NCBI GenBank assembly: GCA_050049775.1
Contig: JASFVP010000018.1
Location: 1 to 55,395 of the forward strand
Reading direction: 5' to 3'
From: JABDQZ01 sp050049775
Lineage (GTDB): Bacteria; Pseudomonadota; Gammaproteobacteria; Chromatiales; Chromatiaceae
Length of the DNA stretch: 55,395 nt
The notes beneath the pieces were generated by a model. It saw nothing but the letters and a program-made list of their open reading frames with translations, had not been told where the DNA came from and made no database searches. The translations under genes and the position numbers were made by a program. Shown here piece by piece: positions 46,918 to 55,201 of this stretch (the first letter of the stretch is position 1; each line of letters opens with the position of its first letter).

Positions 46918-47934
46918 CTAGGTTTTGAGTTTCGTTTTGTTAGCTAGTCTTCTGCACCAAGAATCCCAAAGGTGATGCAAAATTTCACTCTTACAGAGTC
47001 TCATTGTATTCTCTGACTCACTATTCCATCCTCTTCGGCGTGCAGATTCTGCCCCTAATAAACAAAGTATATTTTGAAAGCTTCTTGGTGCATGGTCAAT
47101 TTGACTCAATGATCTATGGGTTTCGATTGAGTAATTGTCAGCAGTGAGCTTATAAGCTCGGGTTGCGAGTTCTTTCCAAAGTATTTCAGATTCTTCTTTA
47201 TTTAAAGAGAATATATCTGTGTTTGTAATATTTATCGGATTTTCAGTAATACTTAATTCTTGTGTATCTTGCTCGTATATGTGAAGGCTATCACTGATGT
47301 GTGTGTAGATACCCATGGGGATACCAATCCACCCAGCCACAATTTCTTGGAGGTAAGTAAATTGGACAAAGTTATATGGTATGCCTCTAAAAATATCATT
47401 ACTCCGTGATATTTGTAGCCAGTCAAGACGACCTTCACGCACCTTTAATATAGACATTAAGTTGCACGGAATGTCAGCATCTTGAGGTGTCGAGTCAGTG
47501 TAAGGTAGATCAGAATTAGTATTCCAGATTTGCAGTACTACTTGGCGACTGTGAGGGTTAGCTTTGAGCACTTCAGAGGCTCGGACAAGTTGGTCGATTT
47601 CAAAATAAGAACGGAGTCGATGCCCATAAGCACCATAATATGTCAGGCTGTTGCCTGCAAAATGGGGAAGTTGTCTATTCCAGTAGTTAAGGAAAGGGGC
47701 ATCATTCCACCCGTTGACCATCCACACAACTTCTGCGATGGAAAATGCCGGATTGATCGATGGAATCCTTGATGTTATCCATCTCTGTCGAGGGTCTCTA
47801 AGTTCAAATGAGACCCTCATTATCTCTCTGGTTGGTCCGTTCCGCCCGCTTTGTCTGTGGGCAGTGTTTGACATTAATAAGTCAATTGCTTGTCGCCACA
47901 AGCTATCGGCCGTATCTGCGCTAAGTAAGAGCAT
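46918..47934 (-). CDS. thymidylate-synthase-like protein
   Basis: 338 aa. Thymidylate synthase hallmarks are present: YGAYGHR, R-Q-V-V-L-Q-I-W, the catalytic cysteine C157 in DIPCNLM (His after Cys is Asn), R177 in SRSNDIFRG, N188 in GIPYN, and SDSLHIY. It may methylate or hydroxymethylate a pyrimidine nucleotide; the His-to-Asn change suggests altered substrate choice. Overlaps the upstream gene by 14 bases; clearly divergent from housekeeping ThyA. Confidence 0.8.
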   Translation of the reverse strand: MLLLSADTADSLWRQAIDLLMSNTAHRQSGRNGPTREIMRVSFELRDPRQRWITSRIPSINPAFSIAEVVWMVNGWNDAPFLNYWNRQLPHFAGNSLTYYGAYGHRLRSYFEIDQLVRASEVLKANPHSRQVVLQIWNTNSDLPYTDSTPQDADIPCNLMSILKVREGRLDWLQISRSNDIFRGIPYNFVQFTYLQEIVAGWIGIPMGIYTHISDSLHIYEQDTQELSITENPINITNTDIFSLNKEESEILWKELATRAYKLTADNYSIETHRSLSQIDHAPRSFQNILCLLGAESARRRGWNSESENTMRLCKSEILHHLWDSWCRRLANKTKLKT

Positions 47935-48946
47935 TTTTTTCTTTGGATCTGTTGGTTAGTGCTCCACCCCATTTTGGTGGAAGCATGTATTGGATTGGCT
48001 TATTATTTTGTTTGAATTTTTGTTTAATTTTTACTCGACCTGTTTTGCCTTTTAGCATTGGAAAGGCTACTCTCGAATACTTGTCTATTTCACAAAATAA
48101 ATTCTGACAATCAATATACTGTAGAGGTCTTTGAGGGATCCGGTCAAAGCATAAACCGCGCTCTTCAAATTCTTCATTCTGGAAATCAGTTACGATGCGT
48201 ACTACTTCTTCTGGTGTAATGTTTTCAAAGTTTTCAAAGCTTTTTCTTATCCCTTCACATGCGCCTGGGCCAGCAATTACAAATTCTGTTTCTTTAAAAT
48301 CTGTTAGTTCACTGTAATTGATATCAGTAATTAGTTGGTAAGAGAGAAATTTTCCAATAGTGGGGTAGGAAATTAGAAGGTTGTATGCCTCATGCATCGA
48401 TCGAGAATTTGAAATTTTAGATGGCAGGCCAGTCTTCATCATGAGTTCTAAAAGATATAGATGGTTCCTGTGTTTTCGCTTTGATCCAAAGGCAGATAAG
48501 CCTGATGGCATTATATAGGCAGCAGAATAAATTTTTTGGCCATCCATTAAAGCATTTGAGAGAATGCAGTCATATCGTTTAAAGTCGTAACTTTGCCAAG
48601 TTATTTCTCCAAGCTTTCCTTCCAATAATTCCCATGTTTCTATTTTGTTGAATAGTTTAAAAAGAATAATCCTAAAAAATAGGTCATTGGGTTTGTATTC
48701 GCCAGAGCCAATAACATTTCGGATCAGAAACTGGCTTACTCTGTCAAGCAAGCGATAAGCGTTTGTAAACTTATATGTTTGCAATATGCGATCATTTGTC
48801 CATGGGCCTGGGTGATTGTTTCTACGCAACTGAAAAATTCTTTGTCGCTCTGCAGCAAAGTACCAATAAGCGTCGAAAACCTCTGTCGGTTTCAGCTTTC
48901 TGAGAATGGAAGAGGCACTACTTAAATAATCTGTTTTTTCGAACAA
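47921..48946 (-). CDS. HMUDK_hel / alpha-glutamyl(putrescinyl)thymine pyrophosphorylase-type protein
   Basis: 341 aa, all helical. The N-terminal block YWYFAAERQRIFQLR, WTNDRILQTYKFTNAYRLLDRVSQFL and FRIILFKLFNKIETWELLE is the signature of the helical DNA-base-modification kinase/pyrophosphorylase family. A later FLSYQLITDINYS and AGPGACEGI segment resembles DNA-glycosylase helices. Known members act on hypermodified thymines in phage DNA. TTG start at 48946 with AAGGTG seven bases upstream. Confidence 0.75.
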   Translation of the reverse strand: MFEKTDYLSSASSILRKLKPTEVFDAYWYFAAERQRIFQLRRNNHPGPWTNDRILQTYKFTNAYRLLDRVSQFLIRNVIGSGEYKPNDLFFRIILFKLFNKIETWELLEGKLGEITWQSYDFKRYDCILSNALMDGQKIYSAAYIMPSGLSAFGSKRKHRNHLYLLELMMKTGLPSKISNSRSMHEAYNLLISYPTIGKFLSYQLITDINYSELTDFKETEFVIAGPGACEGIRKSFENFENITPEEVVRIVTDFQNEEFEERGLCFDRIPQRPLQYIDCQNLFCEIDKYSRVAFPMLKGKTGRVKIKQKFKQNNKPIQYMLPPKWGGALTNRSKEKNALT

Positions 48947-49002
48947 CTATTCACACCTTATAAATTAAGAAGTTTTTGTTAACAATGAAACACTTTCGAT
49001 AG

Positions 49003-49644
49003 CTATTTTGGTGAATACCGTTCATGACTTTGCTCGAAGTCGAAAGGGTCACTTATGACCTGATTAAGGAGGTGACCGTATTTGCTTTCAAGCCAATCTA
49101 GTAAAGGTGTAGTCTGGGTTATGCTAAAGCGTCTATGAAATCGACCATTCTTATATCCTAGCTTTTTAATTATCTCACTTGGAATGGTTGGTGCGCTAGA
49201 TCCGAAGTAATAGAAGTGTGTTGATATTAGAACGTTTTCTGATTTAGTGTCATTCTCGATATTTAGAGGATTAGGGCTACCATCTTCTTTACTATGGTGA
49301 GAGTCAATCTGTATCCATGAATCGGATTTAGGATCTCTATGGTAGATATTGTCACCAACCATCATTACCTGGCTGCCATTTCTAATTGGTATTTTCACTC
49401 TGTATGTAGCATCATTCCAGTAAGTGTCATAATTGATTTTATCTGAAATCCTCATTGCAAATATGCATCTTCCAGTAGCATTTAAGCGCGTTCCTCCGAC
49501 ACCTATAACCCAATCGCCAATTTTTGCTGGATTTCGGATTCGCGGCTTACATGTAGCTAGGGTGCAATATCCATGAAAGGGGTTAGGCGCAAATCCATAG
49601 TCTCGGTCAACGACATAAATGAATACAGCAGAGTTGTTTAACAC
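49003..49644 (-). CDS. Nmad2 (nucleotide modification associated domain 2) protein
   Basis: 213 aa. The start of the domain, YVVDRDYGFAPNPFHGYCTLATCKPRIR followed by GDWVIGVGG, is the Nmad2 pattern. A conserved RFHRRFS and a C-terminal LLDWLESKYGH segment follow. The domain was named for its linkage to nucleotide-modification operons; its activity is unknown. GTG start overlaps the TIR stop by seven bases. Confidence 0.78.
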   Translation of the reverse strand: MLNNSAVFIYVVDRDYGFAPNPFHGYCTLATCKPRIRNPAKIGDWVIGVGGTRLNATGRCIFAMRISDKINYDTYWNDATYRVKIPIRNGSQVMMVGDNIYHRDPKSDSWIQIDSHHSKEDGSPNPLNIENDTKSENVLISTHFYYFGSSAPTIPSEIIKKLGYKNGRFHRRFSITQTTPLLDWLESKYGHLLNQVISDPFDFEQSHERYSPK

Positions 49645-50135
49645 GTTATCACTGTGGGGCTATGTGTCGCTTTTCGAGAGGAGCCGTCAGGGTTCTGAAA
49701 AGAATTATCCGTGCCGTCGATTGCTTCGATAATACAATCAGAGTTCCATGCTTGAAGAGATGAGCCGTATTTTTCAAAATTCGGAGGGATATCGTTATTC
49801 GATCCGCCTCTCGTGAATACGCCAACAATACGTTTCCCTTGTTTATGGGCTTGCTCAATTTCCCAATTAACCCATGCCCTTGAGTGGGTGTTTTTCCCAA
49901 TTAGCACAATTGTTGTACCTGCCCAAGATATTTTCATACGTAATAACCGACGAATTGTTTCTGGGTTTACCTTGTTTTGAGCTAATCGTTTTGCATTTTC
50001 AGGTTTAGCTCTAATGGAACTATTGCGAATATCGTAACCTTTTCTACTCAAAAGATTAGTGAGTTTTTCTACATGAGAATCATCACGGTGATGATGACTT
50101 ATAAATACATGTCGTCGTTTACTATCGCTCACCAT
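49638..50135 (-). CDS. TIR-like (DUF1863/ThsB-type) protein
   Basis: 165 aa. FISHHHRDDSHVEKL (residues 11-25), VLIGKNTHSRAWVNWEIEQA (77-96, with candidate catalytic E92/E94) and RIVGVF match the TIR-like family used in Thoeris and other immune systems. Such domains use or cleave NAD+, or make cyclic ADP-ribose-type signals. The last 25 residues are polar and probably disordered. Overlaps both neighbours (14 and 7 bases). Confidence 0.8.
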   Translation of the reverse strand: MVSDSKRRHVFISHHHRDDSHVEKLTNLLSRKGYDIRNSSIRAKPENAKRLAQNKVNPETIRRLLRMKISWAGTTIVLIGKNTHSRAWVNWEIEQAHKQGKRIVGVFTRGGSNNDIPPNFEKYGSSLQAWNSDCIIEAIDGTDNSFQNPDGSSRKATHSPTVITC

Positions 50136-50607
50136 TATCTGTCTCCAATCTAGTCAGGTCCTCTACTTGAGCCATTGATGCTAAAGCTTGTGCGTAGTGA
50201 TGCAGTTTGCATTGGAGGTCTGCCAATTCTTTTCTAAATTGCCTTTGGCTGTCGGGGTCACTTAAGTCACCTGCGATTGAGCGCTTGTGCCAAAGAGAGG
50301 TAAATGGCCGTATTATTTGATTCAAGACAGGGATTGCTATCTTCGCGAATTCTCCACATCCAGAGCCATGTTTGCGCATGATTTCGCGGGTTAGTCCGAA
50401 TATCGAATATATACTTTTGAGAGCAGTTTCTTCGTCGCCTGAATCAGAGGCAAGAGCCTGTGTTGTTACTCTGGTGAGCAATTCTACGTATAAATCCCAA
50501 GCTGCTTCTCTATCGGAATCGCTAGGGGAGAACTCTGCCTCTAAGAATCCAATATTTATTTTTAGTGAGGCCAAGCCCCATTGTTCAAGAAAGTCCCTTA
50601 TTTTCAT
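50122..50607 (-). CDS. unknown helical protein, first gene of the island operon
   Basis: 161 aa, all helical, starting MKIRDFLEQWGLASLKINIGFLEAEF, then EAAWDLYVELLTRVTTQ, FTSLWHK and a C-terminal coiled segment. I recognise no domain. It overlaps the TIR gene by 14 bases and is likely its partner. A TTG at 50646 would add 13 residues. Confidence 0.65.
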   Translation of the reverse strand: MKIRDFLEQWGLASLKINIGFLEAEFSPSDSDREAAWDLYVELLTRVTTQALASDSGDEETALKSIYSIFGLTREIMRKHGSGCGEFAKIAIPVLNQIIRPFTSLWHKRSIAGDLSDPDSQRQFRKELADLQCKLHHYAQALASMAQVEDLTRLETDNGER

Positions 50608-51384
50608 GTTTGAAAGCCGTTTATGAGTAAATAAACCTGCTGACAAGATGGATCTAAAATTAACCTGTGCTCTGTAATGTTTGTATAAATAACCAGATAA
50701 AAATTCTTATTAGCACAGTATATACCTTATTTGCTACGTGGCAATTTGATATTATGTTAAAATCGGTTTGGTTGGACAGGTAAGTTTTCAATTATATGCC
50801 TTCCGATTGGTCAGATAACTCAAGCTATGATCCTGGCCGGCAAGGCGCAGTAGGTAATTAAGTTAAGTCTGATACTTTTTTCGAAGCACTAAGTTAATAG
50901 TCTAGAAACGTAAAGAGATATATCTGGCCTTAAAATGTTGTGTGTGGTGGGTAGAAAATATTGTAGACAAAGTGATTTCGTACCCCTCAATGTATCTTGA
51001 GGGGAAACCGGCCAAACACAGAGGAAAAATGTGGACTGAATAACAAGGTTATAGTTCGCTGTGATGTCATGCTTGTGGAACTATGTAATTAGAACAGTAT
51101 CTCTCAGTCTGGGTTTTGGAAAAAACATGAATGATGGTGTGGGGGGGGCTATAGAGTGTGTTTGGAATTTAGTGTCAATAGATTTATCGGATTAAGCTAT
51201 ATCATATCCATAAGGTTGATCTAAATATTCAAAACGTCTTATTGTTGAGGCGAGAAATCTTGTTATAGATGCAATGAAATAGTCCTTATTAAATAAGGAC
51301 ATTGACGAGATCATTGTGTATATCCCCCTCCCGGTAGCATAGGAGAACATCCGGAAGAGGGCGATACACTCACCTGATCTTTAC
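50608..51384. other. AT-rich gap of about 780 bases without a gene
   Basis: No frame of useful length or ribosome site seen. It holds a hairpin at 50983-51004 (8-bp stem CCCCTCAA, loop TGTATC) and probably the promoter of the island operon near 50620-50720. It could hide a small RNA; not shown. Confidence 0.5.
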
Positions 51385-51672
51385 TTACTTGCCTTTGCCG
51401 GAACCACGACCCTGCTGGATCATGTTGCCGGTTTTGTACTGGTAGCGTTGCTGTTTCTGCTCGCGGTACTGGTTGCGTTCCTGCTTGCGGTTTTCGCGTT
51501 GGTACATGCGGTCTTCGTAATTGCCTTCTTTATAGGCTTCATGTTGCTGTTTCATGAAAGTCTGGCGTTCCTGGCGTGCTTCATTGAAGTCGTTGCTGGC
51601 GAAGGTCAACGGGGCTGCCAGTGACAGGGTTAAACCGGTTAGGATGACGGCGGTGGTTGCTTTGATGTTCAT
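51385..51672 (-). CDS. small exported Gln/Arg/Tyr-rich protein
   Basis: 95 aa: signal peptide (VILTGLTLSLAAPLTFA), then a charged, repetitive body (YEDRMYQRENRKQERNQYREQ) ending in GRGSGKGK. GAGGAA precedes the ATG at 51672. No domain recognised; probably periplasmic and unfolded or metal/nucleic-acid binding. Convention of codon use returns to GC-rich here. Confidence 0.62.
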   Translation of the reverse strand: MNIKATTAVILTGLTLSLAAPLTFASNDFNEARQERQTFMKQQHEAYKEGNYEDRMYQRENRKQERNQYREQKQQRYQYKTGNMIQQGRGSGKGK

Positions 51673-51790
51673 GGGATAATTCCTCTTGCTTACCTCTGTT
51701 TGAGTAAGGCTCATGATAGGGAGGCAAGCTGAACTGAAGCTGAAAAATACCGCCGAACAGACTGGGAAATATGACAGGGTTCACAGGCCG

Positions 51791-51830
51791 GAAAAGAAAA
51801 CCCCCTGGTGGTTTGTTAAGCCATCAGGGG
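51791..51830 (-). terminator. terminator after the 51936 gene
   Basis: Minus-strand stem CCCCTGATGG with one mismatch, loop of about ten bases, then TTTTCTTTTC. Confidence 0.65.
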
Positions 51831-51846
51831 CTATGTTCAGTGTTAT

Positions 51847-51893
51847 TCAACCCTCACCCTGGCCCTCTCCCAAGCTTGGGAGAGGGAACAGTC
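51847..51893. repeat. REP-like repeat
   Basis: TTCAACCCTCACCCTGGCCC followed by CTCTCCCAAGCTTGGGAGAGGG; nearly identical to the unit at 45123-45166. Confidence 0.7.
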
Positions 51894-51935
51894 GGCCGAA
51901 TGGTTGGCCAATCCGGCTTTCAGCCGGTGGTATGT

Positions 51936-53264
51936 TCACTGGGCGCGTTTGGGTTTTACCGGAGTAGCTTCAATCGGAGCCACTTTGCCCAGGGGGCCGC
52001 GCGGCGGTTTTGGGCTGGTGTTTGGCTGCACCTTATTCAGCTTCGGTATGGTGCCGCCATTATCAAACCCCATCTTTCCACCGGCGCCGCCCATCGGTAC
52101 AGCAACCTGAGGTGTGCAGCGGTGCTTGAAAACGGCCTGGTCATAGTCCTGCCACTGGCTCCACTGATTGCTGCCATCAAAGTTCTTGAAGCGGGCTTCG
52201 ATGCGCATGTTGTGGTTATAAGTCTTGTTGTTCAGCTGCATCATGAACGCATACTTGTTCTGAGACAGCATTTCCTTCAGCGGGAATGAAAAGTCCAGAT
52301 GGCCGCCGCCGTTTTTCGGGTTCTTCACAATGCCCGTTGTTTCAAAGTAATTCCCGTAAGCCGCATACTGGTTGGAAACAGCTTTCACCCGCAGATCAAC
52401 AAGGCCTTGTTTGCCGCCTGCAATTTTAAAGTTCATGCGGATTTTCGGGTTTTGGTTCGGCAGGCATTTGCCGACGTAGTTCTGGTTGCCAGGATCAAAC
52501 TCGATGTTATTCAGCTGGAACGGCAGGTTCGGGTTTTGCTGAATCTGGTTCGGCATGTTGTTGATGACCTGCGCATTCAGCTTTGGTGCATCGATCAGGG
52601 AAGGGTCGCCCTTGTATTTGATTTTGACATCATAGTTATGTCCCTCAAAACCAGCCAAAGTCTTGTTGCCTTTCTTACACCAGCCAACCAGAGAAACCGG
52701 GCGTTTCAAAGTGATGTATTGATCTTTTTTGTAAAAATCAATTTCCTTGCCGCCGTTATTGAGGTGTGACTGGAGCTTTTTATTCAGCTCCTCCAGCACA
52801 TCAACGCGCAAAGCGGGGTGGCCATTTTTCAGCTGATTTACAGGAATTTTAAATACTTCGGGACCACCAGATTCAGTTATCCATTTAAATGCAGATATTT
52901 TGAATTTGGCGGAAGGATTTGCATCGCTTTGGGCCAAAGTGGCCGTATCATTGATCAAACCATTTTGCAGAGAGATGCTGCCAAAATAAATCTCGGCATC
53001 ACCAAAGGTAATATCCTTATCATTTTCGCACTGCACAAAGCCCTGGTAATGAATGTCCAGCGTGCTATCAATGACCGCCAGCTTCAGGTCTTTGAGCATC
53101 TTGCTGCCGGATGTGTTTTTGACGTCAATATATCCGGGGGTTCCCTGGAAGGTCAGGTCGACATCTTTCACATAGTCGGAATTGCCACTCATTGCGGCCT
53201 GTGCGGTACTCATTCCAATAGCCAGAATACTGGCGCCCAGTGCTAAAGTTTTAATTGGTTTCAT
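51936..53264 (-). CDS. exported protein of unknown function
   Basis: 442 aa with a signal peptide (LGASILAIGMSTAQA). The body is rich in beta-strands and Asn/Lys, with three isolated cysteines (VQCEN, GWCKKGN, GKCLPNQ) and a Pro/Lys/Gly-rich C-terminal tail. Charge and composition suggest a secreted or surface protein. AAGGGGAT precedes the ATG. No family recognised. Confidence 0.65.
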   Translation of the reverse strand: MKPIKTLALGASILAIGMSTAQAAMSGNSDYVKDVDLTFQGTPGYIDVKNTSGSKMLKDLKLAVIDSTLDIHYQGFVQCENDKDITFGDAEIYFGSISLQNGLINDTATLAQSDANPSAKFKISAFKWITESGGPEVFKIPVNQLKNGHPALRVDVLEELNKKLQSHLNNGGKEIDFYKKDQYITLKRPVSLVGWCKKGNKTLAGFEGHNYDVKIKYKGDPSLIDAPKLNAQVINNMPNQIQQNPNLPFQLNNIEFDPGNQNYVGKCLPNQNPKIRMNFKIAGGKQGLVDLRVKAVSNQYAAYGNYFETTGIVKNPKNGGGHLDFSFPLKEMLSQNKYAFMMQLNNKTYNHNMRIEARFKNFDGSNQWSQWQDYDQAVFKHRCTPQVAVPMGGAGGKMGFDNGGTIPKLNKVQPNTSPKPPRGPLGKVAPIEATPVKPKRAQ

Positions 53265-53455
53265 TTCAAATCCCCTTGATATTTATTAAGTTTTAGACCT
53301 TATGCCATGGCAATACAATGCTGCCGTTACAGTAAAGTCGTAAGGTGGTTTGAAAAGGTTCAAAAAAATTGAAACCCTGTTGTGTCTGGCCTTATCCCAA
53401 GTTTTAATCGGACTAATGTCCATCTGAAGCTACAAGAAAATACAGCTGCAATAAC

Positions 53456-53489
53456 AAACCCCTGATGGTTTTCTAGCCATCAGGGGTTT
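53456..53489 (-). terminator. terminator beyond the distal ssrA 3'-end copy
   Basis: Perfect 13-bp stem (AAACCCCTGATGG) with an eight-base loop, then GTTATT on the minus strand. It follows the 42-bp tmRNA-end duplicate as a tmRNA terminator would. Confidence 0.75.
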
Positions 53490-53494
53490 GGTTT

Positions 53495-53536
53495 GGTTTG
53501 GTGGAGGCGGCGGGAGTTGAACCCGCGTCCGCAAGT
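53495..53536. repeat. distal att site: duplicate of the ssrA 3' end
   Basis: A 42-base direct repeat identical to 54774-54815, covering the CCA end and T-arm part of tmRNA. Beyond it the two sequences diverge. It marks one edge of an element inserted into ssrA. Confidence 0.85.
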
Positions 53537-53550
53537 TCTCCGCTTATGTG

Positions 53551-54621
53551 TTACGCCCGGCCATACCAGGTTCCCTTGCCTTTGCCATGTTGGGTTAGCT
53601 GCTGATTGGCAACAAGGGTTTGTAGATGTTTTTTCACCGTGTTGCGATTGGCGCCGGTCAATTCGACAATCTGGCTGACGCTTAGGCGGCCGTGTTCTGT
53701 TGTCAGTTCCAGAATATTAACAGACAGTTCTGGCAGTTTTGCCAGGAGAAGCTGTTCGCGTTCGATCTTGGTTTCAAGACGCCGCTTTTGTGTTTGCAAA
53801 GTGCGCAGGAAATACAACAACCATGGGTGCCAGTCAGGTGTGTCCGACCTGATTGTGCCCTGGGTGCTACGCAGTGCCAGGTAATAGCTTTCCTTGGTCT
53901 GCTCGATGACGCTTTCCAGTGAGCTGTAAGGCACATAGGCGTAACCATTTTGCAGTAACAGCAAGGTTGTGAGGATGCGCGACAGCCTGCCGTTGCCATC
54001 CTGAAACGGATGGATTTCCAGAAAGACGACCGTGAAGATACCAATTACCAGCAGGGGGTGCAGTTGTTTCTTTGCCAGACTGGTGCGTGTCCAGGCGACC
54101 AGTTCGGTCATCAGCTTCGGTGTTGCAAACGGTGACGCAGTCTCGAAAACAATACCGACTTCATTGCCGTTGGCGTCGAAAGCGCTGACGTGGTTGGGAT
54201 GCGTTTTATAGTCGCCACGATGGCGTTCATCCTTGCTACTGTGTACGAGCAGGTCTCGGTGCAGTTGTTTGATGTAATTCTCTGTCAGTTCAATGGCATT
54301 GGCGTGCTCGAATACCGTATTCATGGTCTCGGCGTATCCAGCGACCTCCTGTTCGTCCCGAGAGTCGAACTTCTTGATGTCGATATGCTGTAACAACCGG
54401 GCCACGTGCTGGTCGGTGAGTTTGCTGCCTTCGATGCGGGTGGATGAGCCAATGCTTTCGATTGTTGCGACGCGACGCAGCGCTGACAGACGTTCGGGCG
54501 CCAGAGTACCGAGTGCGCGCCACGCGCCCTTGAACTCATCCAGCTCCGCGATCAGCGAGAGGATTTCCGGCGTGATTTCGAGGTTGTCGGTATTCAGGCG
54601 CATATACGTATTTATATCCAT
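53551..54621 (-). CDS. Fic-domain AMP-transferase with winged-helix C terminus
   Basis: 356 aa. The Fic motif HPFQDGNGRLSR is intact and the N-terminal inhibitory motif SSTRIEG matches [ST]xxxE[GN], so it is a self-inhibited class II Fic enzyme that may AMPylate target proteins. A winged-helix segment at the end (SVSQIVELTGANRNTVKKHLQTL) suggests DNA binding. ATG at 54621 is used; 54603 is also possible. The stop lies 15 bases from the distal att repeat. Confidence 0.87.
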   Translation of the reverse strand: MDINTYMRLNTDNLEITPEILSLIAELDEFKGAWRALGTLAPERLSALRRVATIESIGSSTRIEGSKLTDQHVARLLQHIDIKKFDSRDEQEVAGYAETMNTVFEHANAIELTENYIKQLHRDLLVHSSKDERHRGDYKTHPNHVSAFDANGNEVGIVFETASPFATPKLMTELVAWTRTSLAKKQLHPLLVIGIFTVVFLEIHPFQDGNGRLSRILTTLLLLQNGYAYVPYSSLESVIEQTKESYYLALRSTQGTIRSDTPDWHPWLLYFLRTLQTQKRRLETKIEREQLLLAKLPELSVNILELTTEHGRLSVSQIVELTGANRNTVKKHLQTLVANQQLTQHGKGKGTWYGRA

Positions 54622-54678
54622 AAATATCCATAAATACAACCACTGATTGAGCCCGTTGCTAAACATATCAGGGAACTT

Positions 54679-54698
54679 ATCCGGATACGTATCCGGAT
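54679..54698. promoter_or_regulatory. perfect 20-bp palindrome before the Fic gene
   Basis: ATCCGGATACGTATCCGGAT equals its own reverse complement. It lies 58 bases before the Fic start. Repeats of TATCCATAAA at 54615-54636 lie closer to the gene. Probably the operator for its own winged-helix domain or a lost partner. Confidence 0.5.
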
Positions 54699-54741
54699 TT
54701 ATCCAAAAGGAGAGGATGAGAACGGACCGTGACGAGGCAAA

Positions 54742-54767
54742 TAAAAAAAGCCGTCCTGAGACGGCTT
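54742..54767 (-). terminator. terminator after ssrA
   Basis: Minus-strand stem AAGCCGTC/GACGGCTT with a TCAG loop and a T tract, 11 bases beyond the CCA end. Confidence 0.85.
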
Positions 54768-54773
54768 AATACT

Positions 54774-54815
54774 GGTTTGGTGGAGGCGGCGGGAGTTGAA
54801 CCCGCGTCCGCAAGT
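54774..54815. repeat. proximal att site within ssrA 3' end
   Basis: The functional copy of the 42-base repeat; it includes the tmRNA 3' end and four bases beyond. Confidence 0.85.
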
Positions 54816-55142
54816 CCTCTGCCTTTGGTCCTACATGCTTAGTCGGCCTATTAAATTTAACCGGCTGCTACCCGACAGACAGGGCGTACAGACAGCGATT
54901 TCAGTTTAGGTTTTAGCGAATCGGCCCTGAACAAACCTCATCGCGATCTTATGAGAATCGACGCCTGAAAACTCGGACGCATAAGCACGGCTCCGGTCAG
55001 ACGGCACCCTACTGGGTATTAAGCAGCGAGTGCGTAGTTGTCGTCGTTGGCAACTATAAGTTTTCAGCTGGATTTACGAGGTCACTGAGCCTCGGCATGC
55101 ACCTCAGGTTTTGCAACCCACGTCGAATGCCGTGTCGCCCCC
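54778..55142 (-). ncRNA. ssrA: transfer-messenger RNA (tmRNA)
   Basis: 365-nt tmRNA for ribosome rescue. The 5' end GGGGGCG pairs with CGCCUCC before the encoded ACCA end (acceptor stem, one G-U pair). GACGUGGGUUGC and GGGUUCAACUCCC are the conserved D-like and T-arm parts. The tag frame (55019-55051, minus strand) reads ANDDNYALAA and stop, as in Pseudomonas-type gammaproteobacteria. Confidence 0.97.
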
Positions 55143-55201
55143 AAAGTCAATCATAAGACATTGTAGGGGCAGCTTGGTTCCCTCACAAGTTTGTTTTCGA
55201 C

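Noticed and set aside
49638..50135. complete Thoeris system
   Set aside because: A ThsB-like TIR is present but no ThsA (SIR2/SLOG) gene is adjacent.
50983..51004. riboswitch or retron RNA
   Set aside because: Only a simple eight-bp hairpin; no reverse transcriptase and no conserved riboswitch core.
53495..53550. tRNA gene
   Set aside because: The T-arm-like sequence is only the duplicated tmRNA 3' end; no anticodon arm precedes it.
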